This document shows positions 12,729 through 21,389 of a stretch of 23,099 bases of DNA, in pieces. A program made the position numbers and the translations under genes. The stretch is from Lactobacillaceae bacterium UBA639. Its GTDB lineage: Bacteria > Bacillota > Bacilli > Lactobacillales > Lactobacillaceae. The stretch is from NCBI GenBank assembly GCA_002299975.1, contig DBOT01000106.1:6347-29445 (forward strand), in the 5' to 3' direction. Within the stretch, counting starts at the first letter, position 1. The number at the start of each line of letters is the position of its first letter. The notes under the pieces were generated by a model, which was not told the DNA's origin, searched no databases, and saw only the letters and a program-made list of their open reading frames with translations.

Positions 12729-14651
12729 CTATGCTTCAGCAGTAGCAGGCTGCTTAGCGCGGTCGATTCCGGATTCATCCGGCTTAAACTTATCGATAAA
12801 GTACAACTTGTACCAAACGAGGAACGTGTAGACCGTCCAGATCTTCCGCCGGCCATCGATCTTACCGTTGAAGTTATCATCAGCCAGCTTCAACAGCTTG
12901 TCCTGGTCGAAGAATTCACTGACAAAGTCCTGGTCGAACATCTCACGAACAATCTCGTAGTACTTCTTCTCCCGCAGCCATTCACGGACTGGGGTTGGGA
13001 AACCAAGCTTAGGACGGGTAGCCCATTCTTCTGGCAGGTGCCGGTTGGCAGCCATCCGGAAGGCCCACTTAGTACCCTTGTAGTTGAAGAGGTAGTTGGT
13101 TGGCGTGGTTTCGGCCACCTTCATAACCTCTTTATCAAGCAGTGGAACCCGGATTTCAACCGAGTTGGCCATACTCATCTTGTCGGCCTTCAAGCAGATA
13201 TCACCCGGCATAAAGCGGTGCAGGTCGACGTACTGCTTCTTAGCCACTTCATTCATGTCCTTCTTCTCATCGCACTTATCATAGAGTGGCTTAAGAAGGT
13301 CGGTGATGGATGGGCCATCCTGGTAATCCGGCTTCAGGTATTCATTGGCTTCGGTTGGGCTAAAGATGTAGGCCTGACCGATGAAGGTATCGCGGGCTGG
13401 TGCCAGATTCCGGTAAAGGTGTTCGGAACCGTGGAATTGCTTACCTTCCAGCCACTTACCCAACTTGTAACGCTTTTCCTTTGGCAGCTTCTTCAGTTGG
13501 TCGGTGACCCACCGCAAGAACTTGATCTTGGTGTTGAAACCGTAGGCCGTGTAGCCGGCGAAGAGTTCGTCGGCCCCTTCCCCAGACAGGAGGGCCTTGT
13601 AGCCGTTGTCCTTAGCCAGCTTGTTCAGGAAGTAAAGCGGCACAACAGACGGGTTGGAGTCTGGTTCGTCCAGGTAGTACTGGATCAGTGGGAAGGTCTT
13701 GAAGGCCTCCTCATCCGTCAATAACTTATCAGTGTTCTTCAGCTTCAACTTGGCCGCCAGCTCACGGGCCTGCTTGGTTTCATCGTAACCACTGTCAAAC
13801 CCGATTGAGAAGGTGTTGTTAGGCCGCATCAAGGCCGTTACCAAACTGGAGTCCACCCCGGCAGACAGGAAGGAGCCAACCTTGATTCCCTTATCCGCAA
13901 AGGTGTGGGCCTTGACGGAATCCTTAACCACGTTGTCGATGTTATCAACGGCCTGGTCAAAGGTCTCGTCCTTTGGTTCGAAGTCTTCGTCCCAGTATTG
14001 GGTCATCTCGAACTTCCCATCCTTGTAGGTGAAGTAGTGGGCCTCAGGCAGACGGTACACGCCCTTGAAGAAGGTCTCCTGAGTAACGTTGTACTGGAAA
14101 GTCATGTAAGACTTGAGGGCCCGCTTATTTAATTCCATCTTGAAGTTCGGGTGATCCAAGAAGGCCTTGATTTCAGAACCGACAAAGAAGGTCCCGTTCA
14201 TCTTAGCGTAGTACAGAGGCTTGATCCCAAAGTGATCCCGGGCACCGAACATTTCCTTCGTCTTCTTATCCCAGATGACGAAACCGAACATTCCCCGGAG
14301 CTTGTTGACGATCTCCTTGCCCCATTGTTCGTAACCATGCAGGATAACTTCAGTATCAGCATGAGTCTTGAAGGTGTGCCCGTCCTCGATTAATTCTTCA
14401 CGCAGTTCTTCAAAGTTGTAGATTTCACCATTAAATTCAATGGCCTTAGAGCCATCTTCGTTAAAAATTGGCTGGTTACCGGACTTAACATCGATAAAGC
14501 TGAGTCGCCGGAAGCCAAGGGCGACATCATCATCCACGTATTGACCCTCAGCATCGGGGCCCCGGTGAATGATCCGGTCTTTCATTTTTTTGATTAGTTG
14601 GTCCTTAATTTGTGGTTTTTCATTATCAACAAATGCAACAATCCCACACAT
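12729..14651 (-). CDS. asnB: Asparagine synthase (glutamine-hydrolysing), AsnB type
   Basis: A 640-residue cytoplasmic enzyme making asparagine from aspartate, glutamine and ATP. The class II glutaminase domain begins with the catalytic cysteine C2 (MCGIVAF) and contains RGPD (30-33) and NGEIYNF (74-80). The synthetase domain has the PP-loop FLSAGVDSS (261-269), where A264 replaces the more usual second Gly of SGGxDSS, and SGEGADELFAGY downstream. AGAGG lies 8 bases before the ATG, inside a 9-codon upstream ORF whose stop ends one base short of the start. It has its own promoter and terminator. A relative acting on the cell wall (amidation of peptidoglycan D-Asp cross-bridges) cannot be ruled out from family alone. 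Confidence 0.93.
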   Translation of the reverse strand: MCGIVAFVDNEKPQIKDQLIKKMKDRIIHRGPDAEGQYVDDDVALGFRRLSFIDVKSGNQPIFNEDGSKAIEFNGEIYNFEELREELIEDGHTFKTHADTEVILHGYEQWGKEIVNKLRGMFGFVIWDKKTKEMFGARDHFGIKPLYYAKMNGTFFVGSEIKAFLDHPNFKMELNKRALKSYMTFQYNVTQETFFKGVYRLPEAHYFTYKDGKFEMTQYWDEDFEPKDETFDQAVDNIDNVVKDSVKAHTFADKGIKVGSFLSAGVDSSLVTALMRPNNTFSIGFDSGYDETKQARELAAKLKLKNTDKLLTDEEAFKTFPLIQYYLDEPDSNPSVVPLYFLNKLAKDNGYKALLSGEGADELFAGYTAYGFNTKIKFLRWVTDQLKKLPKEKRYKLGKWLEGKQFHGSEHLYRNLAPARDTFIGQAYIFSPTEANEYLKPDYQDGPSITDLLKPLYDKCDEKKDMNEVAKKQYVDLHRFMPGDICLKADKMSMANSVEIRVPLLDKEVMKVAETTPTNYLFNYKGTKWAFRMAANRHLPEEWATRPKLGFPTPVREWLREKKYYEIVREMFDQDFVSEFFDQDKLLKLADDNFNGKIDGRRKIWTVYTFLVWYKLYFIDKFKPDESGIDRAKQPATAEA

Positions 14652-14652
14652 T

Positions 14653-14682
14653 CTAAAGTACCTCTTCTTTCCCTAGATTCAT
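14653..14682 (-). CDS. Possible 9-codon upstream ORF of asnB (MNLGKEEVL)
   Basis: An ATG ORF encoding MNLGKEEVL whose TAG stop is one base before the asnB ATG (TAG-A-ATG). It contains the asnB ribosome-binding site. Its own initiation region lies against the 3' arm of the leader hairpin at 14686-14718. Reinitiation or coupling at asnB is possible; short ORFs like this also arise by chance. Confidence 0.3.
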   Translation of the reverse strand: MNLGKEEVL

Positions 14683-14685
14683 CAG

Positions 14686-14718
14686 CTGATCGCCCGGATG
14701 ATTGCGGGTGGCGATCAG
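14686..14718. promoter_or_regulatory. asnB 5' leader hairpin
   Basis: A perfect 9-bp inverted repeat CTGATCGCC/GGCGATCAG with a 15-base loop in the asnB leader. On the minus strand a T run lies before it rather than after it, so it is not a terminator for asnB. No T-box consensus is seen. Confidence 0.5.
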
Positions 14719-14752
14719 TAAAAAAACAGTGCGTAATTAAACTCGAAACTAA

Positions 14753-14761
14753 ATTATATCA
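14753..14761 (-). promoter_or_regulatory. asnB extended -10 promoter element
   Basis: TGATATAAT on the minus strand is a consensus -10 with the TGn extension. No good -35 is found at 17 bases. The predicted leader is about 95 bases and carries the hairpin and short ORF. The rest of the 14652-14934 gap holds only the mnmG terminator. Confidence 0.6.
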
Positions 14762-14835
14762 TATTCAGGCCAATGCTTCTGTAATATTCCCTCGCTCAGC
14801 GGAAATAGTCTGCTCGCCGCGGACGATCGAGCATG

Positions 14836-14876
14836 CTAAAAGGGGCCGCAACAAAATCGACTTTTGCTACAGCCCC
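14836..14876 (-). terminator. Terminator of the mnmE-mnmG unit, repeat-like
   Basis: A stem of about 15 pairs with several G-U pairs, starting GGGGCTGTAGCAAAAGTC and closing GCGGCCCC, followed by TTTTAG on the minus strand, about 60 bases after the mnmG stop. Its 5' arm resembles the ends of the element at 19303-19460. Confidence 0.8.
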
Positions 14877-14934
14877 TAACATTTACGAGCCTTCCTAGAA
14901 AGCAACCATCAGCTTTCCGCGGGCCCTAAAACAA

Positions 14935-16878
14935 TTACTGTTCGTTCTTCTTGGAGAACTTTCCTTGCCGGACGTAGACACTTAAGATGGCGATATCAGC
15001 CGGGTTAACACCGGAAATCCGGGAAGCCTGAGCCAGGGTCTCTGGCCGAATCTTCTCCAGCTTCTGCCGCCCTTCCGTTGCTAAGCCATCGATGTCCTCA
15101 TAGTCAATGTCATCTGGAATCCGCTTAGCTTCCATCCGCTTCATCCGTTCAACCTTGACCTCTTCCTTCTTGATGTAGCCCGCGTACTTGAGTTGAATCT
15201 CAACTTGCTCAATCACGTGCCGGTCCAAAGTTTCCTGAGGAGCCGGAATGAAGTTCAGCAGGGTCTGGTAGTCGAAGTATGGCCGTTTCAGCAGGTCGGC
15301 AGCGGCTACCGCATCCTTCAGCCGGTTGTCACCGTGCTGTTCGATGAAGGTGTTAATCTTCTCGTCACTTGGCTTGAGCTTGATTGACTTCAGCCGCTTG
15401 ATCTCGGCAGCCACCTTGGCCTTCTTGTCCTCCATCTTAGCCAGCCGTTCATCGCTGACCAGGCCGATCGCGTGGCCCTTCTCCATCAGCCGGAAGTCGG
15501 CATTGTCGTGGCGCAGAATCAACCGGTATTCGGCCCGACTTGTCAGCAGACGGTAGGGTTCCTTTGTGCCCTTGGTAACCAGGTCATCGATCATGACCCC
15601 AATGTAGGCATCCGAACGCTTAAGGACAAACGGCTTCTTGCCCTGGGCCCGCAGTCCGGCGTTGATCCCGGCGATCAGGCCTTGACCAGCCGCCTCTTCA
15701 TAACCAGAAGAACCGTTGGTCTGCCCCGCTGTGTAGAGGTTCTTGACAATCTTGGTCTCCAGAGTTGGGTGCAGCTGATATGGGGCCACTACATCGTATT
15801 CGATAGCGTAACCAGGCCGCATCAGTTCGGCACGTTCCAGTCCCTTGATTGAGTGAACGATCTTGTTCTGGATCTCCTCAGGCATAGAAGTTGAAACCCC
15901 GTCAAGGTAGTACTCGTCAGTATCCCGACCCTCAGGTTCCAAGAAGACCTGGTGCCGAGACTTGTCAGCAAACCGGACAATCTTATCTTCAATTGATGGG
16001 CAGTAACGGGGACCAACCCCCTTGATTACACCGGAGAACATTGGGGCCCGGTTCAGGTTTGCCCGGATGATCCCGTGGGTCGTTGGGTTGGTGTAGGTCA
16101 ACCAGCAGGCCAGCTGGTCACTGACGGAAATGTACTGACTATCTGGAGTATCGAAACTGAAGTGGTGCGGTTCCTCATCCCCGGGCTGGATGTCAGTCTC
16201 ATCGAAGTTGATGGTGTTCCCATTAACCCGCGGCGGCGTCCCCGTCTTGAACCGTTCCAGGTCAAAGCCGAGGTCTTCCAAGTTCTCCGACAGCTTAACA
16301 GCGGACTTGGAGTTGTTAGGACCCGATTGGTACTGCAATTCACCGATGATAATCTTCCCCCGGGCGGCCGTCCCCACGGTCAGGACAACAGTCTTAGCGT
16401 GGTAACGGGCACCGGTGTTGGTGATGACCCCCTTGCAGACGCCATCCTCAACGATCAACTTGTCAACCGTAGCCTGGCGAAGGGTCAGGTTTGGTTCCCG
16501 TTCAATGGTCAGCTTCATCTGCCGGTGGTAAGCGTGCTTATCGGCCTGGGCCCGCAGTGCACGGACAGCCGGACCCTTCCCGGTGTTGAGCATCCGCATC
16601 TGGACATAGGTCTTATCGATGTTATGCCCCATTTCACCACCGAGGGCATCGATCTCCCGGACCACGATCCCCTTGGCTGGTCCCCCGACAGACGGGTTAC
16701 ATGGCATAAAGGCCACCATCTCCAGGCTGATCGTTACCAGCAGGGTTTTATTTCCCATCCGGGCAGCGGCTAAGGCAGCCTCACTCCCGGCATGACCGGC
16801 ACCGACAACAATGACATCATAGTCGCCGCCCTCGTACTGAACGGCATCCGAAGTTTTTAATGATTCTGCAGACTTCAT
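14935..16878 (-). CDS. mnmG: tRNA uridine-5-carboxymethylaminomethyl modification enzyme, FAD subunit
   Basis: A 647-residue FAD protein (formerly GidA) that with MnmE installs the 5-carboxymethylaminomethyl group on U34 of certain tRNAs. The dinucleotide motif [14 protein letters not shown] is at residues 22-35 and the conserved [13 protein letters not shown] follows near 58-70. The C-terminal part binds MnmE and tRNA. About 20 residues precede the usual start of the family, so a slightly later start is conceivable, but AGGGAAAG sits correctly for the ATG at 16878. Eight bases separate it from mnmE. It ends at its own terminator. Confidence 0.97.
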   Translation of the reverse strand: MKSAESLKTSDAVQYEGGDYDVIVVGAGHAGSEAALAAARMGNKTLLVTISLEMVAFMPCNPSVGGPAKGIVVREIDALGGEMGHNIDKTYVQMRMLNTGKGPAVRALRAQADKHAYHRQMKLTIEREPNLTLRQATVDKLIVEDGVCKGVITNTGARYHAKTVVLTVGTAARGKIIIGELQYQSGPNNSKSAVKLSENLEDLGFDLERFKTGTPPRVNGNTINFDETDIQPGDEEPHHFSFDTPDSQYISVSDQLACWLTYTNPTTHGIIRANLNRAPMFSGVIKGVGPRYCPSIEDKIVRFADKSRHQVFLEPEGRDTDEYYLDGVSTSMPEEIQNKIVHSIKGLERAELMRPGYAIEYDVVAPYQLHPTLETKIVKNLYTAGQTNGSSGYEEAAGQGLIAGINAGLRAQGKKPFVLKRSDAYIGVMIDDLVTKGTKEPYRLLTSRAEYRLILRHDNADFRLMEKGHAIGLVSDERLAKMEDKKAKVAAEIKRLKSIKLKPSDEKINTFIEQHGDNRLKDAVAAADLLKRPYFDYQTLLNFIPAPQETLDRHVIEQVEIQLKYAGYIKKEEVKVERMKRMEAKRIPDDIDYEDIDGLATEGRQKLEKIRPETLAQASRISGVNPADIAILSVYVRQGKFSKKNEQ

Positions 16879-16886
16879 AACTTTCC

Positions 16887-18275
16887 CTACTTTCCTAGGC
16901 AGAATTGACTAAACAATTGATCAAGCAGCTCGTCTTGGTAACTATCTCCGGTAATCTCCCCGAGCAGGTCCCAGCACCGGGTCATGTCGATCTGGACCAG
17001 GTCGACCGGCATCCCGTCCGCGATTCCCTTTAAGACATCGTTTAAGGCATCATTAGCCTGGTGGAGGAGGCCGATGTGGCGGGCATTAGTAACCATGACG
17101 TTATTTTGACTGCTTTCGATTCCTTGATCAAAGAACATGTGACTGATCTGCTGACCGAGCTGGTCCATCCCCTCGTGCTTGACGATGGAAGTCTCAATCA
17201 GGGCATCATCCCCCACCAGTTCCCTCAGGTGGTCTAGGTCAAGTTTGCTTGGCAGGTCGGTCTTGTTTAAGATGACGATCCGTTGCTTGTCCTTGGTTGC
17301 CGCCAGCAGCTTCTCATCTTCGTCCGTCAGTGGTTCAGAATTATCGATCAACAGCAGGACCAGATCAGCTGCATCCAGGGCCTTACGACTCCGCTCCACC
17401 CCGATCTTTTCAACCGTATCAGCAGTGTCACGGATTCCCGCGGTATCGATCAGCTTCAACGGTACCCCATTGACGTTGACATACTCCTCGATTACGTCCC
17501 GGGTCGTCCCGGCCACGTTGGTCACGATCGCCTTATCCTCGTGAAGCAGCGAGTTCAGCAGGCTGGACTTACCGACGTTGGGCCGCCCAATGATCGCAGT
17601 CGCCAGGCCTTCACGCAGGACCTTCCCCTGCTTGGCCGTCTTGAGCAGGGCCTGGATCCGCTGTTGGATATCCGTGGCCTTCTCCTTCAGCATCTTAGTT
17701 GTCATTTCCTCAACGTCATCGTACTCAGGATAATCAATATTGACCTCAACTTGGGCCAAAACATCCAGGATATCCTTACGCAGGTGCCGGATCAGGCGGG
17801 AAAGGTCCCCGTCCAGTTGGTTTAAGGCCACCTTCATTGACTTGTCCGTCTTGGCTCGGATCAGGTCCATCACCGCCTCAGACTGGGAGAGGTCGAGCCG
17901 GCCATTCAGGAAGGCCCGCTTAGTGAATTCACCTGGTTCAGCCATCCGGGCACCATAACTCAGTACCAATTGAAGGATCCGGTTGGTCGCGAGCAGGCCC
18001 CCGTGACAGTTGATTTCAACCACGTCTTCACGGGTGTAGGTGTGGGGTGCCAGCATCACTGAAACCATCACCTCGTCGACCTCTTGCTTGGTGTCTGGAT
18101 CAACAATGTGACCGTAATTGATCGTGTGGCTAGCCACCTTACTCAGGTCCTTACCCTTGTAGATCCGCTGTGCCACCTTGAGGGCATCATCCCCGCTGAT
18201 CCGGATGATTGAGATACCACCTTCGCCGACTGGGGTCGAGATAGCTGCGATCGTATCCGACTCACTGTTTGCCAT
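16887..18275 (-). CDS. mnmE: tRNA modification GTPase MnmE
   Basis: A 462-residue GTPase (formerly TrmE/ThdF) partnering with MnmG. The N-terminal folate-binding domain (1-120) is followed by a helical domain and the inserted Ras-like G domain: G1 GRPNVGKSS (230-238), G3 DTAG (277-280), G4 NKTD (337-340). The C-terminal FCLGK (C459) provides the CxGK signature of the family. The ATG has AAAGGAG about 9 bases upstream. A dedicated promoter and a structured leader ending in a terminator-like hairpin lie between jag and this gene. Confidence 0.97.
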   Translation of the reverse strand: MANSESDTIAAISTPVGEGGISIIRISGDDALKVAQRIYKGKDLSKVASHTINYGHIVDPDTKQEVDEVMVSVMLAPHTYTREDVVEINCHGGLLATNRILQLVLSYGARMAEPGEFTKRAFLNGRLDLSQSEAVMDLIRAKTDKSMKVALNQLDGDLSRLIRHLRKDILDVLAQVEVNIDYPEYDDVEEMTTKMLKEKATDIQQRIQALLKTAKQGKVLREGLATAIIGRPNVGKSSLLNSLLHEDKAIVTNVAGTTRDVIEEYVNVNGVPLKLIDTAGIRDTADTVEKIGVERSRKALDAADLVLLLIDNSEPLTDEDEKLLAATKDKQRIVILNKTDLPSKLDLDHLRELVGDDALIETSIVKHEGMDQLGQQISHMFFDQGIESSQNNVMVTNARHIGLLHQANDALNDVLKGIADGMPVDLVQIDMTRCWDLLGEITGDSYQDELLDQLFSQFCLGK

Positions 18276-18295
18276 TGCTTACGCTCCTTTCTAAT

Positions 18296-18355
18296 AAAAA
18301 AAGTGCCCAGTCCACGTCTGAAGGCATTTCTGCCATCACCATGGTCAAAGCACTT
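18296..18355 (-). terminator. Structured terminator-like hairpin in the mnmE leader
   Basis: On the minus strand, AAGTGC (18355-18350) and GCACTT (18306-18301) close a 55-base structure ending in seven Ts. Inside are a strong sub-hairpin (TGA-GGCA-GAAA-TGCC-TCA) and short CCA/TGG pairings. It follows the promoter at 18393-18421 by about 30 bases and precedes the mnmE start by about 20, so it could end jag transcripts or attenuate mnmE. Confidence 0.6.
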
Positions 18356-18392
18356 TCACTACTTTAACTAATTTAATTTAATAACCGACAAT

Positions 18393-18421
18393 ATTCTAAA
18401 ATCATCAATGGTAAATGTCAA
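18393..18421 (-). promoter_or_regulatory. Sigma-A promoter upstream of mnmE
   Basis: TTGACA (18421-18416) and TAGAAT (18398-18393) with a 17-base spacer, immediately after the jag stop. The leader to mnmE would be about 110 bases. Confidence 0.78.
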
Positions 18422-18436
18422 CCAAAGACTGCCAGT

Positions 18437-19237
18437 CTAATTTTGCGGGGCCACTACCACGCTCCGGTAGGGTTCGCGACCATGTGAATAGGTCTTGACA
18501 TGGGGGTTATCTTCCAACTCCTTGTGCAGTTGCTTGCGTTCCCGAGCCGGCATGGGATCGAGGAAGACCGCCTGCCCACTGGCTACCACTTCAGTCTCGG
18601 CACGCTGGGCCAATTCATGGAGGACCTGCTGACGACGTTTACGGTAGTCTGAGGTATCGAGCATCACCACCGTCTTCGGGGCTCCATGGTAGTTCATGAA
18701 GACGTTACTCAGTTGCTCCATGGCGTTGATTCGTTGACCATGACGACCGATGACCCGTCCCGGCTCTGGCGACTTGATGTCAATCGTGATTGCATGGGCC
18801 TCGACTGACGTAATCGTCGGCACTGTTCCAATCCCCAGGTTCTTAAAGGCCTCCTGCAGGTACTCCACCAGTTGATTACCGGCGTGCCGGACCTTCTTTA
18901 GGTTAGCAGCGTGCCGGGCCTTAATAACTGCCGGATCCAGGTCATCCCCAGCCACTGGAGCAGCAGGTTTTTCTACTGGCTGCTTGCTAGCAGCCGGTGC
19001 CGGCGTTGCTGACTTGGTTGCCGTGGACTTCACCGCATGCTTAGCTGGAGTCGCTGACTTTGGTTTATGAACAACAACTTTTTGGGCATCGATTCTGGCC
19101 AGCCGTCGTCCGATCCCCAGAAAACCATGGCGTGGTTCTTGAAGGACCTTGACCGTCAGCTGGTCAACGGAAACCCCAAGGGCCGCACTAGCTGCCTGCT
19201 TGGCTTCTTCAATTGTTTTACCGGTATAGATTGGCAT
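18437..19237 (-). CDS. jag: RNA-binding protein Jag/KhpB
   Basis: A 266-residue protein with the standard three parts. The Jag-N domain (1-51) has ARIDAQ at its end and the EEAKQAASAALGV helix. A long Ala/Pro/Lys linker (about 52-105) follows. The KH domain has the GxxG loop IGRHGQ (about 162-167), and the R3H domain ends with ARERKQLHKELEDNP and YRSVVVAP. KhpB binds RNA and influences cell division and envelope growth in Gram-positive bacteria. It usually follows yidC near the origin; here the padR operon and a repeat lie directly upstream instead. AAAGGA precedes the ATG. Confidence 0.93.
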   Translation of the reverse strand: MPIYTGKTIEEAKQAASAALGVSVDQLTVKVLQEPRHGFLGIGRRLARIDAQKVVVHKPKSATPAKHAVKSTATKSATPAPAASKQPVEKPAAPVAGDDLDPAVIKARHAANLKKVRHAGNQLVEYLQEAFKNLGIGTVPTITSVEAHAITIDIKSPEPGRVIGRHGQRINAMEQLSNVFMNYHGAPKTVVMLDTSDYRKRRQQVLHELAQRAETEVVASGQAVFLDPMPARERKQLHKELEDNPHVKTYSHGREPYRSVVVAPQN

Positions 19238-19302
19238 CTTAATTCATTCCTTTGTATCGAGTTCTTCTATAATATTGTACCCTTTTCATTGAAAAATAAA
19301 CG

Positions 19303-19460
19303 AAAAAAGGGCTGTGACATAAGTCCTTCTATATAGAGCAAAAGCGAACAGCGCGGTACACAAATGAGGTCCAAAGCCCGGCAAACACCGAACTCTGGAC
19401 CTCTATTTGTGCTCGCGGGGGCTCGAAAACGAAGTCGTAAACGACTTCTGTCTCGCTCCC
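19303..19460 (-). repeat. Imperfect-palindrome intergenic element acting as terminator of the padR operon
   Basis: About 150 bases ending in inverted repeats GGGCTGTGACATAAGTC (19309-19325) and GACTTCTGTCTCGCTCCC (19443-19460). Inside are a 14-bp hairpin (CACAAAT-GAGGTCC against GGACCTC-T-ATTTGTG, 19359-19411) and the palindrome GAAGTCGT/ACGACTTC (19431-19448). On the minus strand it begins right after the DUF4097 stop and ends in TTTTTT, so it reads as a very long terminator. No ORF is evident; it resembles a repetitive extragenic element or MITE. Confidence 0.6.
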
Positions 19461-19462
19461 TA

Positions 19463-20218
19463 TTAGTTATCATACTCGTTATCGCCGGACTGGGTAATCA
19501 GTTCCAGGGTGTTATTAGCGGTCATATTATCCTCAACCGTGTCCTGATCCCGGTCATGACCGTTGACGGCATTATCACCGCTCGTGGTCTGCAGCCGGTA
19601 ACCATCGATCCCGGCGGCATGAACCTCGTTATCACCGGAATCATTATTGACCCGGTAATTGCCGCTGACCCGCAACTGGTGAGCTGTGAAGTCTCCAGAG
19701 TTCAGTTCAGCCTGGCCACCATTTAGCGTCAGGTCAGTCAGATCGACGTTCCCACTGGCCACATCAATTTTAGTATTAGTCAGGTCGACCCCGTCAATAT
19801 CGAGGTCGCCACTATCCATCTTGATTGTGCCCCCGTTGATCTGGGCATCACGGGGCAGGGTAATCGTCAGCTGGTCATCAAAACCGTTGATATTGAAGAA
19901 GAAGCTCCGGTCACTAGCTGGTTGTTTGATTACCAGGGTCTGTCCCTTCTTCACCACCAGTGGCTTGTTCTTAGTTAAGCCATGATAGCTCACCCGGAAG
20001 GCAGCCCCACGCCTGATTCGTACATTAGCCGTCGTCACGTCCAGGTCCACCTTATCAAAGCGGCGGTTGGTCAGTTGCCAGCTTGCTTGCCGCTGAACCC
20101 GCGGTCGGCCGTTATGAAAGTCAACATCGCGGTCACCATGATTCAGGTAGCCAACCATAAGGGCCACCAGACCGACTATTAAGACCAGCCAGCCGATTTT
20201 AAACATCCGTTTCATCAT
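19463..20218 (-). CDS. DUF4097-family membrane-anchored beta-repeat protein
   Basis: A 251-residue protein with a single membrane anchor (about 8-24) and then a beta-rich domain outside or at the membrane face. Repeating short turns with SGD/SGN (MDSGDLDIDG, VASGNVDLTD, LNSGDFTAH, NDSGDNEVH, TTSGDNAVNG, TQSGDNEYDN) are typical of the DUF4097 right-handed beta-solenoid. It is the last gene of padR-DUF1700-DUF4097, with its start overlapping the DUF1700 stop by one base (TGATG). Such triads are linked to envelope stress in Firmicutes; the biochemical role is unknown. The protein ends directly at the boundary of a repeat element, so its C-terminus could have been altered. Confidence 0.85.
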   Translation of the reverse strand: MMKRMFKIGWLVLIVGLVALMVGYLNHGDRDVDFHNGRPRVQRQASWQLTNRRFDKVDLDVTTANVRIRRGAAFRVSYHGLTKNKPLVVKKGQTLVIKQPASDRSFFFNINGFDDQLTITLPRDAQINGGTIKMDSGDLDIDGVDLTNTKIDVASGNVDLTDLTLNGGQAELNSGDFTAHQLRVSGNYRVNNDSGDNEVHAAGIDGYRLQTTSGDNAVNGHDRDQDTVEDNMTANNTLELITQSGDNEYDN

Positions 20219-20832
20219 CAGGCCGCCTCCCTTCTGGATTGAATCTTCTGGTAAACAAATTTGGCAAAGTTAGCAATTGCCTGGGCCAATAAGCGAACCA
20301 ACCAGTACAACAACGGCAAGCAGACCATGAAGCCCCCGATGGCACTTAGCCCGATCCCACCGTAGAAGAGACCGGTCATCGGTTCCGTGGCGATAAGGCC
20401 AATTCCTACGTACAAAGTTGCAACCGCGGCAACAGCCAGCGAAGCAACCAGCGCTAGGGCGCCAATAATTACCCCAAACAGGCAGGCAGCCAGGGCAATC
20501 AGGGTAGCCACTGCCACCAGCCCAATCCCAAAGGTCAGCGGGGAGGTAATGATGGCAATCAGTACCCACCAGAAGACCCGCCAGCTAGAATGGGGGCTAG
20601 CCGGTTGCCCATCCTTTTTCGACTGGTCATTGGCCTTGATCGAATAATCAGCCAGGATCTTCCGGCTCAGCTGCCGGGGCGTGCCAAGGCGCTTCTCAAT
20701 GGCCTGCCGACTGTCCAGTCCCCCGTCAGCAATAAACTCATCATAAAACTCCAGCGCATCCTGGCGCTCCGCAGCCGTCAATGGACTGAGGTAACTAGAT
20801 AGATCACTGATGTATTTCTCACGCTCATTCAT
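20218..20832 (-). CDS. DUF1700 (HAAS-domain) membrane protein
   Basis: A 204-residue protein. The N-terminal helical HAAS domain (1-63: YLSPLTAAERQDALEFYDEF and KRLGTPRQLSRKILADY) is followed by a polar linker and about four membrane helices (84-106, 108-135, 138-165, 165-185). Proteins of this type are encoded beside PadR regulators and are thought to interact with them through the helical domain. The start overlaps the padR stop by ATGA and the stop overlaps the next gene, so the operon is tightly coupled. No enzymatic motif. Confidence 0.85.
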   Translation of the reverse strand: MNEREKYISDLSSYLSPLTAAERQDALEFYDEFIADGGLDSRQAIEKRLGTPRQLSRKILADYSIKANDQSKKDGQPASPHSSWRVFWWVLIAIITSPLTFGIGLVAVATLIALAACLFGVIIGALALVASLAVAAVATLYVGIGLIATEPMTGLFYGGIGLSAIGGFMVCLPLLYWLVRLLAQAIANFAKFVYQKIQSRREAA

Positions 20833-21155
20833 TTCTCGTTCCCCTCCCCCGTTGGATTAAATAATTGGTCAAGGCTGTTCTTATAGTCGTTCCAGAGCTT
20901 TCGCACCCGCTTCAAGTGGGCCTCACCATCAGCCGTAATCTGATAATAGCGGCGGTTGCGCCCCTGGTAGGGCTGGTCATAGGTCGTCACAAAGCCGTCC
21001 CGCTTCAACCGGCGCAGTACCGGGTACATCGTCGATTCGGAGACTGTAATGACCTCCTGAACACGCTGAGTCAGGGCATAGCCATAGTAGTCATCCTGTT
21101 TGAGAATGGCCAGTACGATCCCATCCAGCAGGTCCGCGGTAATCTGAATTTTCAT
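20829..21155 (-). CDS. PadR-family transcriptional regulator
   Basis: A 108-residue PadR regulator. The winged helix lies at about 8-80: LLDGIVLAILKQDDYYGYAL, then SESTMYPVLRRLKRDGFVTT and the wing GRNRRYYQITADGE. A short C-terminal helix follows for dimerisation. The size fits the small PadR-s2 group. It opens the operon with DUF1700 and DUF4097. Its promoter's -10 lies within a perfect AT palindrome, suggesting autorepression. GGAGGGAG precedes the ATG. Confidence 0.95.
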   Translation of the reverse strand: MKIQITADLLDGIVLAILKQDDYYGYALTQRVQEVITVSESTMYPVLRRLKRDGFVTTYDQPYQGRNRRYYQITADGEAHLKRVRKLWNDYKNSLDQLFNPTGEGNEK

Positions 21156-21189
21156 TGGCGCTCCCTCCTTTGTCTTATGCTATACCTTA

Positions 21190-21224
21190 TATAATATTAT
21201 ACATAATTGCATTCGAGGAAACAA
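21190..21224 (-). promoter_or_regulatory. padR promoter with palindromic -10
   Basis: TTGTTT (21224-21219), a 17-base spacer and TATAAT (21201-21196). The -10 is half of the perfect palindrome TATAATATTATA (21190-21201), a candidate PadR site, though low complexity. Confidence 0.6.
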
Positions 21225-21349
21225 CCACTTTAACGGTATGAACAATTAACGTGATATGTGCTAAGAAGAAACAGTCATCTTAATATTCCCCTTCACTAAC
21301 TAATTATCCCTGCATGTCCATTAACTGGCCACTTATCAACACACAATGC

Positions 21350-21378
21350 TTAACGATAGGTCAGAGGTGACCTACAAT
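21350..21378 (+). promoter_or_regulatory. Promoter with an operator palindrome filling its spacer
   Basis: TTAACG (21350-21355), a 17-base spacer and TACAAT (21373-21378). The spacer is almost wholly occupied by the perfect inverted repeat TAGGTCA-GAGG-TGACCTA (21357-21374). A repressor or activator bound there would sit between the -35 and -10. The rest of the gap (21225-21349) shows nothing I can name. Confidence 0.5.
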
Positions 21379-21389
21379 AAAGGTGATCG

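Noticed and set aside
12708..13724. A 338-codon open frame antisense to asnB.
   Set aside because: It lies wholly opposite a conserved asparagine synthase, has low-complexity Leu/Val-rich content and no ribosome-binding site; it is a by-product of asnB codon usage.
14652..14760. Possible T-box leader upstream of asnB.
   Set aside because: The conserved T-box bulge sequence and antiterminator are absent, and the hairpin present is not followed by a T run in the direction of asnB.
16075..16773. A 232-codon plus-strand frame opposite mnmG.
   Set aside because: It is a shadow of the highly conserved MnmG sequence and has no initiation signals.
19241..19249. ATG-AAT-TAA two-codon ORF one base before the jag start.
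   Set aside because: The AAAGGA sits directly against this ATG, too close for initiation there, and is well placed for jag itself.
19303..19460. The palindromic element as an insertion sequence.
   Set aside because: It encodes no transposase and I see no clear target-site duplication; a MITE or extragenic repeat remains possible.
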